From positions 28,028 to 92,027 of the forward strand of contig DATNBR010000050.1 of assembly GCA_035571875.1 (NCBI GenBank): 64,000 nt of DNA, written 5' to 3'. Origin of the DNA: Parafrigoribacterium_A sp035571875 (lineage in GTDB: Bacteria > Actinomycetota > Actinomycetes > Actinomycetales > Microbacteriaceae). Position 1 is the first letter of the stretch. Every line of letters begins with the position of its first letter. Of the stretch, positions 51,830 to 59,849 are shown in pieces. The notes beneath the pieces are model-generated. The model made no database searches. It had not been told where the DNA came from and was given only the letters and a program-made list of their open reading frames with translations. The translations under genes and the position numbers were made by a program.

Positions 51830-52807
51830 TCAGTTGCCCTTTCCGGCGGTGGCGGGCGATTCGTCGTCGTCCGCGGTGAGTGCGAGGAAGGCGTCCTCGA
51901 GGTTGTGAGAGGTGATCTCCAGGTCGTGGGCATCAGTGCGGTCCAGGAGGTAGCGGGCCACCGCATCCGAGTCCTTCGTACGCACGAGCACGGAGTCCGA
52001 GTGCAGCTCGACGGAGTCGACACCGTCGATCGCCGCGAGTTCCGCCTGGTCGAGATCGGTGACGGATGCGCGCACCGTGCGGCCGGCCGCGAGGTTCTTG
52101 ATCTCCGCTGCGCTGCCATCTGCGACGATCTCACCGCGTCGCACGAGCACGATGCGGTCGGCGTAGGCGTCCGCCTCATCGAGGTAGTGAGTGGCGAAGA
52201 TCACGGTGCGACCGGAGCGGGCGTCTTCCCGGATGGCGGACCAGAAGTCGCGACGGCCCTCGACATCCATTCCGGTCGTCGGCTCGTCGAGAATCAGCAG
52301 GCCCGGATCGGAGAGCAGCGCCATCGCGAACCGAAGCCGCTGCTGCTGACCGCCGGAGCACTTCTTCACCATGCGGTCGCTGATGTCGAGAATGCCCGCG
52401 CGCTTCAGTACCTCATCGACCGGTCGCGGGTCGGCGAAGAGGCTCGCGGTGAGCTGCACGGTTTCGCGCACCGTCACGTCCTTGAGCAGTCCGCCGGTCT
52501 GCATGACCGCCGAGACGAGACCGTGCGCGATGGCGCTGCGCGGGCTCTGACCGTAGATGCTCACCGTTCCGGAGTCTGGCCGCGTGAGGCCGAGCAGCAT
52601 GTCGATCGTGGTGGTCTTGCCGGCCCCATTCGGGCCGAGGAAGGCGATGATCTCGCCGGGCTGCACTTCGAGGTCGATGCCGTTCACGGCGCGCACCCTG
52701 CCGAAGTTCTTCGTGAGCCCGCGGGCGGAGACTGCGCTCACGGTGCCCGCGAGCTGGGGCTCAGCGGCGCTCGGCCGGGGCGAAGTGGAGGTGGATGTGT
52801 TTGTCAT
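51830..52807 (-). CDS. ABC exporter ATP-binding protein
   Basis: A 325-residue ATPase: Walker A GPNGAGKTT, signature CSGGQQQRL, Walker B LLILDEPTTGMD, H-loop ATHYLDEAD, and a C-terminal regulatory extension (about 75 residues). The N-terminal tail is Ser/Thr/Pro-rich. ATG 52807. First gene of the exporter operon; the inverted repeat at 52851-52871 lies 44 bases before its start and is a candidate operator for the adjacent response regulator. Confidence 0.93.
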   Translation of the reverse strand: MTNTSTSTSPRPSAAEPQLAGTVSAVSARGLTKNFGRVRAVNGIDLEVQPGEIIAFLGPNGAGKTTTIDMLLGLTRPDSGTVSIYGQSPRSAIAHGLVSAVMQTGGLLKDVTVRETVQLTASLFADPRPVDEVLKRAGILDISDRMVKKCSGGQQQRLRFAMALLSDPGLLILDEPTTGMDVEGRRDFWSAIREDARSGRTVIFATHYLDEADAYADRIVLVRRGEIVADGSAAEIKNLAAGRTVRASVTDLDQAELAAIDGVDSVELHSDSVLVRTKDSDAVARYLLDRTDAHDLEITSHNLEDAFLALTADDDESPATAGKGN

Positions 52808-52850
52808 GATTCCACGATGGCGGGCCGGATGCCGAGGACCAGCACACGGG

Positions 52851-52871
52851 CGTCACGAAGCCGGCGTGACG
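52851..52871. promoter_or_regulatory. Inverted-repeat operator candidate for the response regulator
   Basis: CGTCACG and CGTGACG are perfect 7-base arms separated by seven bases. The 21-base symmetric site lies between the ABC ATPase start and the divergent FKBP promoter. LuxR-type regulators bind sites of this architecture. Confidence 0.5.
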
Positions 52872-52872
52872 T

Positions 52873-52903
52873 TTGTCATGTTCTCGCGCCGTGCGATTAG
52901 GCT
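52873..52903 (+). promoter_or_regulatory. Promoter of the FKBP lipoprotein gene
   Basis: TTGTCA (52873-52878) and TAGGCT (52898-52903) are separated by 19 bases. The leader to the GTG at 52990 would be about 80 bases. The -35 abuts the inverted repeat at 52851-52871, so one regulator could affect both directions. Confidence 0.45.
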
Positions 52904-52989
52904 CGTACAGCTTGCGCTTAGGCGAGTCGTGGACACTGGTTCAGGCTTTCGAGCATTCCCGTCGCCATCCTTCTTCAGAGAGCAGTTGT

Positions 52990-53991
52990 GTGTCACAGTC
53001 GCAGTCCCCTTCACGGTCGTTGTCCAAGCTCCTGAGTGCCGTCGCGGTCGCGGGGCTTCTCGTCTCGCTCGTCGGTTGCAGTGCCGGCGGCGGCGCCTCG
53101 GGCTGCACCCCGACGGCCGCCGGTGATGCCAGCGCCAAGGTCTCGGTGAGCGGAAAGCTCGGGACCGAGCCGAAGGTGAAGATTCCGAAGAAGCTCACCA
53201 GCAAGACGACCGAGCGCACCGTGGCGATCGAGGGCAAGGGCCGGGTTGCGCAGACCGACAGCGCGGTCGACATCGACTACGCCGTGTACAACACGACCAG
53301 CGGCAAGAAGATCGACGCGACCAGCTACGGCGCCAAGGGCACCTCGCTCACGCTCGACAAGGCGAACCTGCTCCCCGGCCTCTACAAGGCGATCCACTGC
53401 TCCACGCCGGGCTCGCGCATCGTCGCGGTGATCCCGCCGGCGGATGCGTTCGGCAAGCAGGGTTCGAGCGGGCTCGGCATCGCCGCGACCGATTCCATCG
53501 TCTTCGTCATCGACGTGCTGAAGACCGAGGCGCCCGTCAAGGTGCTGAAGAAGGCGGACGGCAAGGCGCAGGAGCCGAAGGCGGGCTTTCCCACGGTGAA
53601 GCTCGCGAAGAACGGTGAGCCCACGATCACCATGCCGAAGACCGACCCGCCGAAGGACCTCCAGATCGAGGTGCTCAAGAAGGGCGCGGGTAAGACCGTC
53701 AAGGACGGCGCGACGGTCACGATCAACTACACCGGTGCTCTCTGGGCGACCGGCAAGACCTTCGACTCGAGTTGGACGCGTGGCGCCCCGGCGACCTTCG
53801 CCACCACCGGCGTCGTCAGCGGCTTCGGTAAGGCGATGATCGGCCAGACCGTCGGTTCCCAGGTCGTCGCCGTCATCCCGCCGTCCGAGGGCTATGGGGC
53901 AGACGGAAACCAGGCCGACCCGAACGTGCCAGACGAGATCTCCGGCACCGACACGATGGTGTTCGTGATCGACATCCTCGCCGTTCACTAG
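52990..53991 (+). CDS. FKBP-type peptidyl-prolyl isomerase lipoprotein with tandem domains
   Basis: A 333-residue exported protein. The signal peptide ends in the lipobox LVGC (Cys at about residue 29). The C-terminal FKBP domain (about residues 215-333) is complete: VTINYTGALWATGKTFDSSW, GFGKAMIGQTVGSQVVAVIPPSEGYG, TMVFVIDILAV. An upstream domain (about 65-180) has the same layout (VDIDYAVYNTTSGKKIDA; SRIVAVIPPADAFG; SIVFVIDVL) but lacks several active-site aromatics, so it is probably a degenerate copy. It may assist folding of exported proteins. The start is the GTG at 52990; an earlier in-frame ATG would put 39 extra residues before the signal peptide. Confidence 0.9.
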   Translation: MSQSQSPSRSLSKLLSAVAVAGLLVSLVGCSAGGGASGCTPTAAGDASAKVSVSGKLGTEPKVKIPKKLTSKTTERTVAIEGKGRVAQTDSAVDIDYAVYNTTSGKKIDATSYGAKGTSLTLDKANLLPGLYKAIHCSTPGSRIVAVIPPADAFGKQGSSGLGIAATDSIVFVIDVLKTEAPVKVLKKADGKAQEPKAGFPTVKLAKNGEPTITMPKTDPPKDLQIEVLKKGAGKTVKDGATVTINYTGALWATGKTFDSSWTRGAPATFATTGVVSGFGKAMIGQTVGSQVVAVIPPSEGYGADGNQADPNVPDEISGTDTMVFVIDILAVH

Positions 53992-53994
53992 CGC

Positions 53995-55212
53995 TCAGAT
54001 GACGCCCTCGTCCGCGGCCTGCGCCGTGGCGTCGCCCGCGGGGCGAGGGTGGCGCGGCCCATTCCGCGGGTCGTGCAGCAGCGTCGTCAGGAGCAGTGCC
54101 ACTACCGGCAGGGCGATGAGCATGCCGAGCACGGGCTGCAGCCCGATCGCGTCGCCGATCGTGCCGAGCACCGGTGCGAACAGACCGCCGACGGAGACCG
54201 CGAGCCCCACAGTCACGCCGCTCGCCGTGCCGATGCGGTGCGGCAGGTAGTCCTGACCGAGGATGACGAAAACCGCGAACGGGATGAAGATCGACAGGCC
54301 CGTCACGCCCACGAAGACGATCGCGACCTGCCAGCTAGGCGACAGGGCGATGCCGGCCATCGCCGGGATCGTGAGTGCGAAACCGATGCGGATGGTGACG
54401 AGCCGTCCCCAGTGATCGGCCATCCAGCCGCCGGCCAGGGTTCCCATCGCGCCGCAGACCAGCAGCACGGTCAGCGCGGCTCCGCCCTCGGCGGCGTTCG
54501 CGTGCAGGTCGTGGATGAAGTACAGGGCGATGAAGGACACGAGCCCGAAGAACACGACGGAGCGCACGATCACGACTGCCGTCAGTCGCAAGAAGGCTGG
54601 CCAGTCGTCCGCGCCCTCCGGCCGCGCGACCTGTTTCGTGCCTGTTCCGCTGCCGTCGAGCACTCGCCGGAGTGTGACGATGAGGATCGTGGCCATGACC
54701 GCGGCGGGCACGATCAGCAACGCCGTGCCGCGCAGCCCGGTGGCGAGCAGGAGCGGTGTGGCGATGAGCGAGCCGAGCGCGAACCCGAGATTGCCGCCGA
54801 GCGCGAAGATGCTCATCGCGCGATTGCTGTTTCCCGAGGCCTGGCGTGCCGCGCGTGCCGCCTCCGGATGGAACGCGGCGATGCCGAGACCGGAGATCGC
54901 GATGAGCAGCCAGGTCACGACATAGGTCGTCGAGAGGCCCGCGAGACTCACACCGACGGAGGCGGTGAGCATGCCGACGGGAATCATCCAGCGCCGGGCC
55001 TTCCTGTCACCGAGCCAGCCGAACGCGGGCTGCGCGACCGAGGAGAGCACGGTAGCGGCAAGAGTCAGGCCGGCGACTGCCGCGTAGCTGTAGCCGCGTT
55101 CGGCGACGAGGAAGGGGAGGAGTGCCGGCACGACGCCCTGGTAGAAGTCATCGGCGAGGTGGGCCGAGGCCATGACGGCGACGCCCCGACGATTGACGGG
55201 CAGGCGATTCAT
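53995..55212 (-). CDS. MFS transporter, fosmidomycin-resistance (Fsr)-like
   Basis: A 405-residue major facilitator protein with about 12 helices. The FHPEAARAAR motif and the following GGNLGFALGSLI segment match the Fsr subfamily (E. coli FHPESSRVAR, then GGNFGSSLGPLL). The ASAHLADDFYQG beginning also matches the SHLLND motif of Fsr. The ATG at 55212 follows a TACACT -10 by seven bases. It lies about 480 bases, divergently, from dxr, which encodes the fosmidomycin target. Transport specificity is inferred from these motifs only. Confidence 0.85.
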   Translation of the reverse strand: MNRLPVNRRGVAVMASAHLADDFYQGVVPALLPFLVAERGYSYAAVAGLTLAATVLSSVAQPAFGWLGDRKARRWMIPVGMLTASVGVSLAGLSTTYVVTWLLIAISGLGIAAFHPEAARAARQASGNSNRAMSIFALGGNLGFALGSLIATPLLLATGLRGTALLIVPAAVMATILIVTLRRVLDGSGTGTKQVARPEGADDWPAFLRLTAVVIVRSVVFFGLVSFIALYFIHDLHANAAEGGAALTVLLVCGAMGTLAGGWMADHWGRLVTIRIGFALTIPAMAGIALSPSWQVAIVFVGVTGLSIFIPFAVFVILGQDYLPHRIGTASGVTVGLAVSVGGLFAPVLGTIGDAIGLQPVLGMLIALPVVALLLTTLLHDPRNGPRHPRPAGDATAQAADEGVI

Positions 55213-55219
55213 TTTTTCC

Positions 55220-55225
55220 AGTGTA
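55220..55225 (-). promoter_or_regulatory. -10 box, near-leaderless promoter of the MFS gene
   Basis: TACACT on the minus strand ends seven bases before the ATG at 55212 (spacer ggaaaaa). Confidence 0.5.
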
Positions 55226-55255
55226 TTGCTCGGCCGAGGAAGGTCGGTGGCGCGC

Positions 55256-55639
55256 TCAGCGGCCGAGGAGCTTGTCGAGGTTGCGACGATCGCGCTTGGT
55301 CGGGCGACCCGCTCCGCGCTCGCGCTGGGCGACCACGACGACCTCTTCCTTCGGGGGCGGCGGGGGAGTGAGGTCGTCGAGGCAGTCCGCGGCGATGATG
55401 GCGCCGACGCGCTTGACGACGAGGCGCCGCACTCGCACGATGCGTTCGAGGCCCTCGCCACGCATCCGGATCTCGTCGTCGACCCGCACGGCCTGCGCCG
55501 CCTTGACGCGTTCGCCGTTGACCCGCACGTGACCGGCGCGGCAGGCGGCCGTCGCTGCCGAGCGCGTCTTGTAGAGCCGCACCGCCCACAGCCAGGCGTC
55601 CACGCGGGCGGTGGTGAGCGGTGCGACGGCCTGTGGCAT
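55256..55639 (-). CDS. S4-domain RNA-binding protein (Hsp15-like)
   Basis: A 127-residue protein with an N-terminal S4 domain: RVDAWLWAVRLYKTRSAATA, AGHVRVNGERVKAA and VRVDDEIRM. The C-terminal tail is very basic (RERGAGRPTKRDRRNLDKLL). This layout matches the Hsp15/RqcP-like group, which binds stalled 50S ribosomal subunits or structured RNA. The start is the ATG at 55639, six bases after a TACGCT -10. Divergent from dxr. Confidence 0.9.
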   Translation of the reverse strand: MPQAVAPLTTARVDAWLWAVRLYKTRSAATAACRAGHVRVNGERVKAAQAVRVDDEIRMRGEGLERIVRVRRLVVKRVGAIIAADCLDDLTPPPPPKEEVVVVAQRERGAGRPTKRDRRNLDKLLGR

Positions 55640-55645
55640 GAACCC

Positions 55646-55651
55646 AGCGTA
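55646..55651 (-). promoter_or_regulatory. -10 box, leaderless promoter of the S4 gene
   Basis: TACGCT on the minus strand lies six bases before the ATG at 55639 (spacer gggttc). Confidence 0.55.
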
Positions 55652-55683
55652 CGAGCAATCGCGATTCTGCCAGCGGCGCGGGC

Positions 55684-55689
55684 TAGTTT
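55684..55689 (+). promoter_or_regulatory. -10 box, leaderless promoter of dxr
   Basis: TAGTTT ends seven bases before the ATG at 55697. The S4 and dxr promoters are packed within about 45 bases. Confidence 0.45.
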
Positions 55690-55696
55690 GTACGCT

Positions 55697-56791
55697 ATGC
55701 GTCGAGTCATAGTGCTGGGATCAACCGGGTCGATCGGAGTGCAGGCTCTCGAGGTGATCGCCGCGAACCGCGACCACTTCGAGCTCGTCGGGCTCGGCGC
55801 GGGGCGCAACCGCGCGCTGCTCGAAGTGCAGGCGGCCGAATTCGGCGTGACAGACACGTCCCTCGGCGCGGTCGAGGCCGAACAGCTCGTGCGCGGTGTC
55901 GAGGCCGATGTCGTGCTCAACGGCATCACGGGCTCCGTGGGCCTCGGCCCCACCCTCGCGGCGCTCGAGACCGGGGCGACGCTCGCCCTCGCCAACAAGG
56001 AGAGCCTCATCGTCGGAGGCGAGCTCGTCACCGCCGCCGCGGCACCCGGGCAGCTGGTGCCGGTGGACTCCGAGCACTCGGCCATCGCCCAGGCGCTTCG
56101 CTCGGGCAGCAGGGCCGAGGTGCGCAGGCTCGTGCTCACGGCATCCGGTGGCCCGTTCCGGGGTCGCAGTCGCCAGTCGCTGCGGGATGTCGTGCCCGCC
56201 GAGGCGCTCGCGCATCCGACCTGGGACATGGGCCTCGTTGTCACGACCAATTCGGCGACGCTCGTGAACAAAGGTCTCGAGGTAATTGAGGCGCACCTGC
56301 TGTTCGACGTGCCCTACGACGACATCGACGTCACGGTGCATCCGCAATCGATCGTGCACTCAATGGTCGAGTTCGTCGACGGGTCGACGCTCGCCCAGTG
56401 TTCACCGCCAAACATGCGACTGCCGATCTCTCTCGGGCTCGACTGGCCGAACCGGGTCGCCGGCGTCGGCTTGCCGCTGGACTGGAGCACCGCGAGCACA
56501 TGGACGTTCGAGCCGCTCGACAGCGAGGCATTCCCCGCCGTCGAACTCGCGAAACGAGTGGGTCGCGCGGGCGGCACCTGGCCCGCGGTGTTCAACGCGG
56601 CGAACGAGCAGGCCGTGCTCGCCTTCCACGCCGGCCGCATCGGTTATCTCGACATCGTGGATGTCATCGAGTCCGTCCTCGACGGTCACTCACCGCAGGA
56701 GGCCACGGTGACCCTGAGTGCCGTTCTCGATGCCGAGCGCTGGGCCCGAGAGGCCGCCGACAAGGTCATCGTGGCGCGGGCGAACGACTAG
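55697..56791 (+). CDS. dxr: 1-deoxy-D-xylulose 5-phosphate reductoisomerase
   Basis: A 364-residue enzyme of the MEP isoprenoid pathway and the target of fosmidomycin. NADPH-binding GSTGSIGVQALEVI is at residues 8-21, the metal/substrate motifs are ALANKESLIVGGEL, PVDSEHSAI and TASGGPFRG, and the C-terminal LDIVDVIESVL is present. The ATG at 55697 removes a long false N-terminal extension in the same frame. The next MEP gene in the window is ispG, beyond rseP. Confidence 0.97.
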   Translation: MRRVIVLGSTGSIGVQALEVIAANRDHFELVGLGAGRNRALLEVQAAEFGVTDTSLGAVEAEQLVRGVEADVVLNGITGSVGLGPTLAALETGATLALANKESLIVGGELVTAAAAPGQLVPVDSEHSAIAQALRSGSRAEVRRLVLTASGGPFRGRSRQSLRDVVPAEALAHPTWDMGLVVTTNSATLVNKGLEVIEAHLLFDVPYDDIDVTVHPQSIVHSMVEFVDGSTLAQCSPPNMRLPISLGLDWPNRVAGVGLPLDWSTASTWTFEPLDSEAFPAVELAKRVGRAGGTWPAVFNAANEQAVLAFHAGRIGYLDIVDVIESVLDGHSPQEATVTLSAVLDAERWAREAADKVIVARAND

Positions 56792-57180
56792 GGCTTCTTG
56801 CCAGGGCCTTTGCCCGGCTTCGCGTCCTTCGGCTTCTGTTGCTGTTCCAGCTGCTGCTGTTCGCTGAGCTGTGCCGCGATGGCCGCTTCAAGGTCGCTTC
56901 GCACGAGCGCTATCGCCGCCGAGATGCTCGCGTAGCGAGCCTCGCTCACGGTGCCGCGGGCCTTGGCGTCCTTGAGGCTGGCAGCGAGTTCGTCTAGCCG
57001 AGTGAGGGAAACGCTGGACTGGTCGGCCGCCGCGCCCTCGGCCACGGCGAGCACCTGCTCCTGGAACGGCCGCGCGGTCTTCGCCGAATAATCCGTGGAT
57101 GCTGTGTTCTGGGCGGAACACGATGTCAGGCCGAAGGCCAGCACGGCGACGACGATGATGGACGTCGAGCGCATTCTCAT
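56788..57180 (-). CDS. Small lipoprotein linked to a Ser/Thr kinase
   Basis: A 130-residue predicted lipoprotein: basic start MRMRS, hydrophobic core, lipobox LTSC (Cys about residue 21). The mature part has two predicted helices (about residues 40-105) and a low-complexity tail rich in Gln, Lys, Pro and Gly, which could bind the wall or remain disordered. I do not recognise a family. The ATG at 57180 overlaps the kinase stop (ATGA), so kinase and lipoprotein are made together; it may be a cofactor or target. The 3' end overlaps dxr by four bases. Confidence 0.75.
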   Translation of the reverse strand: MRMRSTSIIVVAVLAFGLTSCSAQNTASTDYSAKTARPFQEQVLAVAEGAAADQSSVSLTRLDELAASLKDAKARGTVSEARYASISAAIALVRSDLEAAIAAQLSEQQQLEQQQKPKDAKPGKGPGKKP

Positions 57181-58295
57181 GGGGTCACCGCCTTCTCGAG
57201 CTGCTTCAGGTGGTTGCCCAGCTCGCCCGGGACCGCGGGGTAGGTGATCGAGGTCTGCGTCGCGTGCGGGGAGGGAGCGCGGGAGGTGACGATCCACACG
57301 CCGATGGCAGCGGCGATCGCGATGAGGATGCCCGCGATCGCGACGCCGGCCAACGCCATCCGGTTTCGTCGCGTTCGCGGCTGCGCGACTGGACTCGGGT
57401 AGCGCAACGTCGGCTCGAGCACCTCCGGCCCGACGGCGATCTCGCGCAACCGCGCGGCCGCGGTGAGGGCGTCGACGCGCTCCGCCGGTTCGCGAGCGGT
57501 CATCGAGCGAAGCAGCGACTCCCATTCCGGTCCGAAGCCGGTGGGAATCGGCGGGTCGCTCGAGAGTCGCGCCGCAACGGATTCCAGGGCCGAGCCGGGA
57601 AAGGACTTCTCGCCGGTGAGGCACTCGATGAGCACGAGTCCGAGCGAGTAGACGTCGCTCGCGCCGGACAGCGCGGTGCCCGCCGCCTGTTCCGGGCTGA
57701 GGTAGTTCGCGGTTCCGAGCACAGAACCGGTGGCTGTGATCCGAGTGCCGTCCACGATGCGGGCGATCCCGAAGTCCGCGAGCATGGCGCGCGGGCCCGT
57801 GGCTTCACCCTCTGCCTCGGGCAGCAGGATGTTTCCGGGCTTCACGTCGCGGTGCACGACTCCTCGGGCGTGCACGTAGGCGAGCGCTTCGGCAACGTCC
57901 GCACCCACAAGCGCGGCGGTGCGCGGGGGGAGTGGGCCGCGACCCAGTCGGTCCCGCAGGTCTCGCCCGGCCACGTACTGCATGACGATGAACGCCTGAC
58001 CGTGCTCGCCAGCGCCGTCATCGGCGACCGCGTCGAACAGCGTGACGAGTGCGAAGTGATCGAGGCGAGCGATCAGCCGGATCTCGTCGCGCTGGCGTCG
58101 CACATCGTCGCCGTCCGCGAGATCGTCTCTGAACACCTTGATCGCCACCGTGCGGCCGAGCGCCTCATCGGTCGCCCGATACACGGTGGCCATGCCGCCG
58201 CGACCGATCAGCTCTTCCAGGCGATAGCGGTCGGCGAGGAGCGCGCCGACCTGTGCCAGTCGGCCCGCGCCATCCCCCGCGATGTCGATGCTCAT
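57177..58295 (-). CDS. Membrane Ser/Thr protein kinase, PASTA-less
   Basis: A 372-residue PknB-like kinase: Gly-rich loop IGRGGMATVY, Lys in VAIKVFRDDL, HRDVKPGNILL, DFGIA, GTANYLSPEQA activation segment. A basic linker precedes one membrane helix (about residues 312-332), and only about 40 external residues follow, with no PASTA or fn3 domain. Sensing is probably through the overlapping lipoprotein gene (inference). The start is the ATG at 58295, eight bases after a TAGGAT -10. It sits on the opposite strand between dxr and rseP. Confidence 0.92.
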   Translation of the reverse strand: MSIDIAGDGAGRLAQVGALLADRYRLEELIGRGGMATVYRATDEALGRTVAIKVFRDDLADGDDVRRQRDEIRLIARLDHFALVTLFDAVADDGAGEHGQAFIVMQYVAGRDLRDRLGRGPLPPRTAALVGADVAEALAYVHARGVVHRDVKPGNILLPEAEGEATGPRAMLADFGIARIVDGTRITATGSVLGTANYLSPEQAAGTALSGASDVYSLGLVLIECLTGEKSFPGSALESVAARLSSDPPIPTGFGPEWESLLRSMTAREPAERVDALTAAARLREIAVGPEVLEPTLRYPSPVAQPRTRRNRMALAGVAIAGILIAIAAAIGVWIVTSRAPSPHATQTSITYPAVPGELGNHLKQLEKAVTP

Positions 58296-58368
58296 CCCGG
58301 GCGATCCTACCGGTCGGCTATGGGAGAACACCGAGCGCGCGTCCAGCTTGCTCGCGTCGCGGCCCGGC

Positions 58369-58374
58369 TATCCT
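58369..58374 (+). promoter_or_regulatory. -10 box, leaderless promoter of rseP
   Basis: TATCCT lies six bases before the GTG at 58381 (spacer tggcgc), giving the site-2 protease its own promoter divergent from the kinase gene. Confidence 0.55.
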
Positions 58375-58380
58375 TGGCGC

Positions 58381-59772
58381 GTGGAAACCGTGCTGCTCTA
58401 TGTTCTCGGCATCCTGATCGTTGCGATCGGGTTCGTCGTGTCGATCGGGCTGCACGAACTCGGCCATCTCAGCTTCGCCAAACTGTTCAAGGTGCGGGTC
58501 GGGCAGTACATGATCGGATTCGGTCCGACGCTGTTCTCCCGCACGAAGGGCGAGACGGAGTACGGCATCAAGGCCATTCCGCTCGGGGGATACATCTCGA
58601 TGGCGGGCATGTACCCGCCGGCCAAGCCCGGCGAGCCGGCGCGGATGTCGGGCACAGACACCTTTGCCGTGCAGGGTGACGAACAGCAGGGTTCGAACCG
58701 GGGCAGGGCAGCGAGCACCGGGATCATGCAGACCCTCGTGCAGGATGCTCGCACGGCCAGCGAAGAGGCCGTCCCGGTTGACGACGAGAACCGCTCCTTC
58801 TATCGCCTCCCCATCTGGAAGCGCATCGTGATCATGCTCGCGGGCCCGTTCATGAACCTGGTCATCGCAGTCGTGCTGTTCGCCGTCGTGCTGTGCGGCT
58901 TCGGCATCCAGTCCGTGAGCACCACCATCGGCAGCGTCTCCACCTGCGTGGTTGCCGCGACGTCCACATCGCAGAAGTGCACCGATGAGACTCCGAAGGC
59001 GCCGGGGGCTCTCGCCGGGATCAGGCCGGGCGACACCATTGTGAGCATTGATGGAACGCCGATCGACAGCTGGGCCCAGGCGACCGCGATCATCCAGAAG
59101 TCGCCGAACCAGCAGCTGACCATCGTCGTGAACCGCGACGGCACGAAGAAGACGCTCACCGCGACCCCGCAGCTCACCGAGCGCTACCGGTACAACGCCG
59201 ACGGCTCGGTGAAGAAGGATTCGAGCGGCAACTCGCTCACCGAGAAGGTGGGCATGCTCGGCATCACGGCCGCATACGAGCTGCAGCGCCAGCCCGTGAC
59301 GGCCGTGCTGCCCGCGGTCGGAAAGAACATCGCCCAGGTGACCCACGTCATCCTGAACCTGCCGCAGCGGCTCATCGACGTGGCGAAGGCCGCGTTCGGC
59401 AGCGAGAAGCGCGACCCGAACGGCCCGATCAGCGTCGTCGGCATCGGGCGGATGGCCGGCGAGGTCACGAGCGTCAACACGGTGCCCTTCGTCGACCGGA
59501 TGTCGTACCTCGTCGGCCTGATCGGCTCCGTCAACGTGGCGCTTCTGGTATTGAACCTCGTGCCGCTGCTGCCGCTCGACGGCGGCCACGTCGCGGGCGC
59601 CCTGTGGGAGGGCATCCGGCGGTTCTTCGCCAAGCTTTTCGGTCGCAGAGACCCGGGCCCGGTGGACATCGCGAAGCTTGTGCCGCTGACCCTCGTGGTG
59701 GTGCTCGTGCTCGGAGCCATGAGCGTGCTGCTCATGTACGCCGACATCGTGAAGCCGATCACGGTCTTCTAA
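58381..59772 (+). CDS. rseP: Site-2 protease family zinc metalloprotease (RseP/Rip1)
   Basis: A 463-residue intramembrane protease. The metal-binding HELGH motif lies in the first helix (SIGLHELGHLSFAK, His at about residues 22 and 26) and the third ligand in LLPLDGGHVAG near residue 400. A periplasmic PDZ domain (about residues 205-275, LAGIRPGDTIVSIDGT) lies between. It cleaves membrane-embedded anti-sigma factors in related organisms. The GTG at 58381 follows a leaderless promoter. Standard actinobacterial order dxr-rseP-ispG is kept, but with two opposite-strand genes inserted after dxr. Confidence 0.95.
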   Translation: METVLLYVLGILIVAIGFVVSIGLHELGHLSFAKLFKVRVGQYMIGFGPTLFSRTKGETEYGIKAIPLGGYISMAGMYPPAKPGEPARMSGTDTFAVQGDEQQGSNRGRAASTGIMQTLVQDARTASEEAVPVDDENRSFYRLPIWKRIVIMLAGPFMNLVIAVVLFAVVLCGFGIQSVSTTIGSVSTCVVAATSTSQKCTDETPKAPGALAGIRPGDTIVSIDGTPIDSWAQATAIIQKSPNQQLTIVVNRDGTKKTLTATPQLTERYRYNADGSVKKDSSGNSLTEKVGMLGITAAYELQRQPVTAVLPAVGKNIAQVTHVILNLPQRLIDVAKAAFGSEKRDPNGPISVVGIGRMAGEVTSVNTVPFVDRMSYLVGLIGSVNVALLVLNLVPLLPLDGGHVAGALWEGIRRFFAKLFGRRDPGPVDIAKLVPLTLVVVLVLGAMSVLLMYADIVKPITVF

Positions 59773-59821
59773 CCGCTTGAGCGTGTCGAAGCGAGATTGC
59801 CGTTCGACGGCCTCAGCGACC
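59773..59821. repeat. Imperfect inverted repeat between rseP and ispG
   Basis: Left arm CGCTTGAGCGTGTCGAAGCG (59774-59793) pairs imperfectly with CGTTCGACGGCCTCAGCGAC (59801-59820). It resembles the dispersed TGAGCCTGTCGAA / TTCGACAGGCTCA repeats of actinobacteria and begins one base after the rseP stop, so it may end that transcript. Confidence 0.55.
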
Positions 59822-59837
59822 TAGCAGCGCGCGCGCC

Positions 59838-59843
59838 TAGACT
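59838..59843 (+). promoter_or_regulatory. -10 box, leaderless promoter of ispG
   Basis: TAGACT lies six bases before the GTG at 59850 (spacer cgtatc). No RBS. Confidence 0.55.
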
Positions 59844-59849
59844 CGTATC

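Noticed and set aside
54049..55371. A 440-codon open frame on the plus strand
   Set aside because: Shadow of the Fsr-like MFS gene on the opposite strand; Arg/Asp/His-rich with no hydrophobic pattern or motif.
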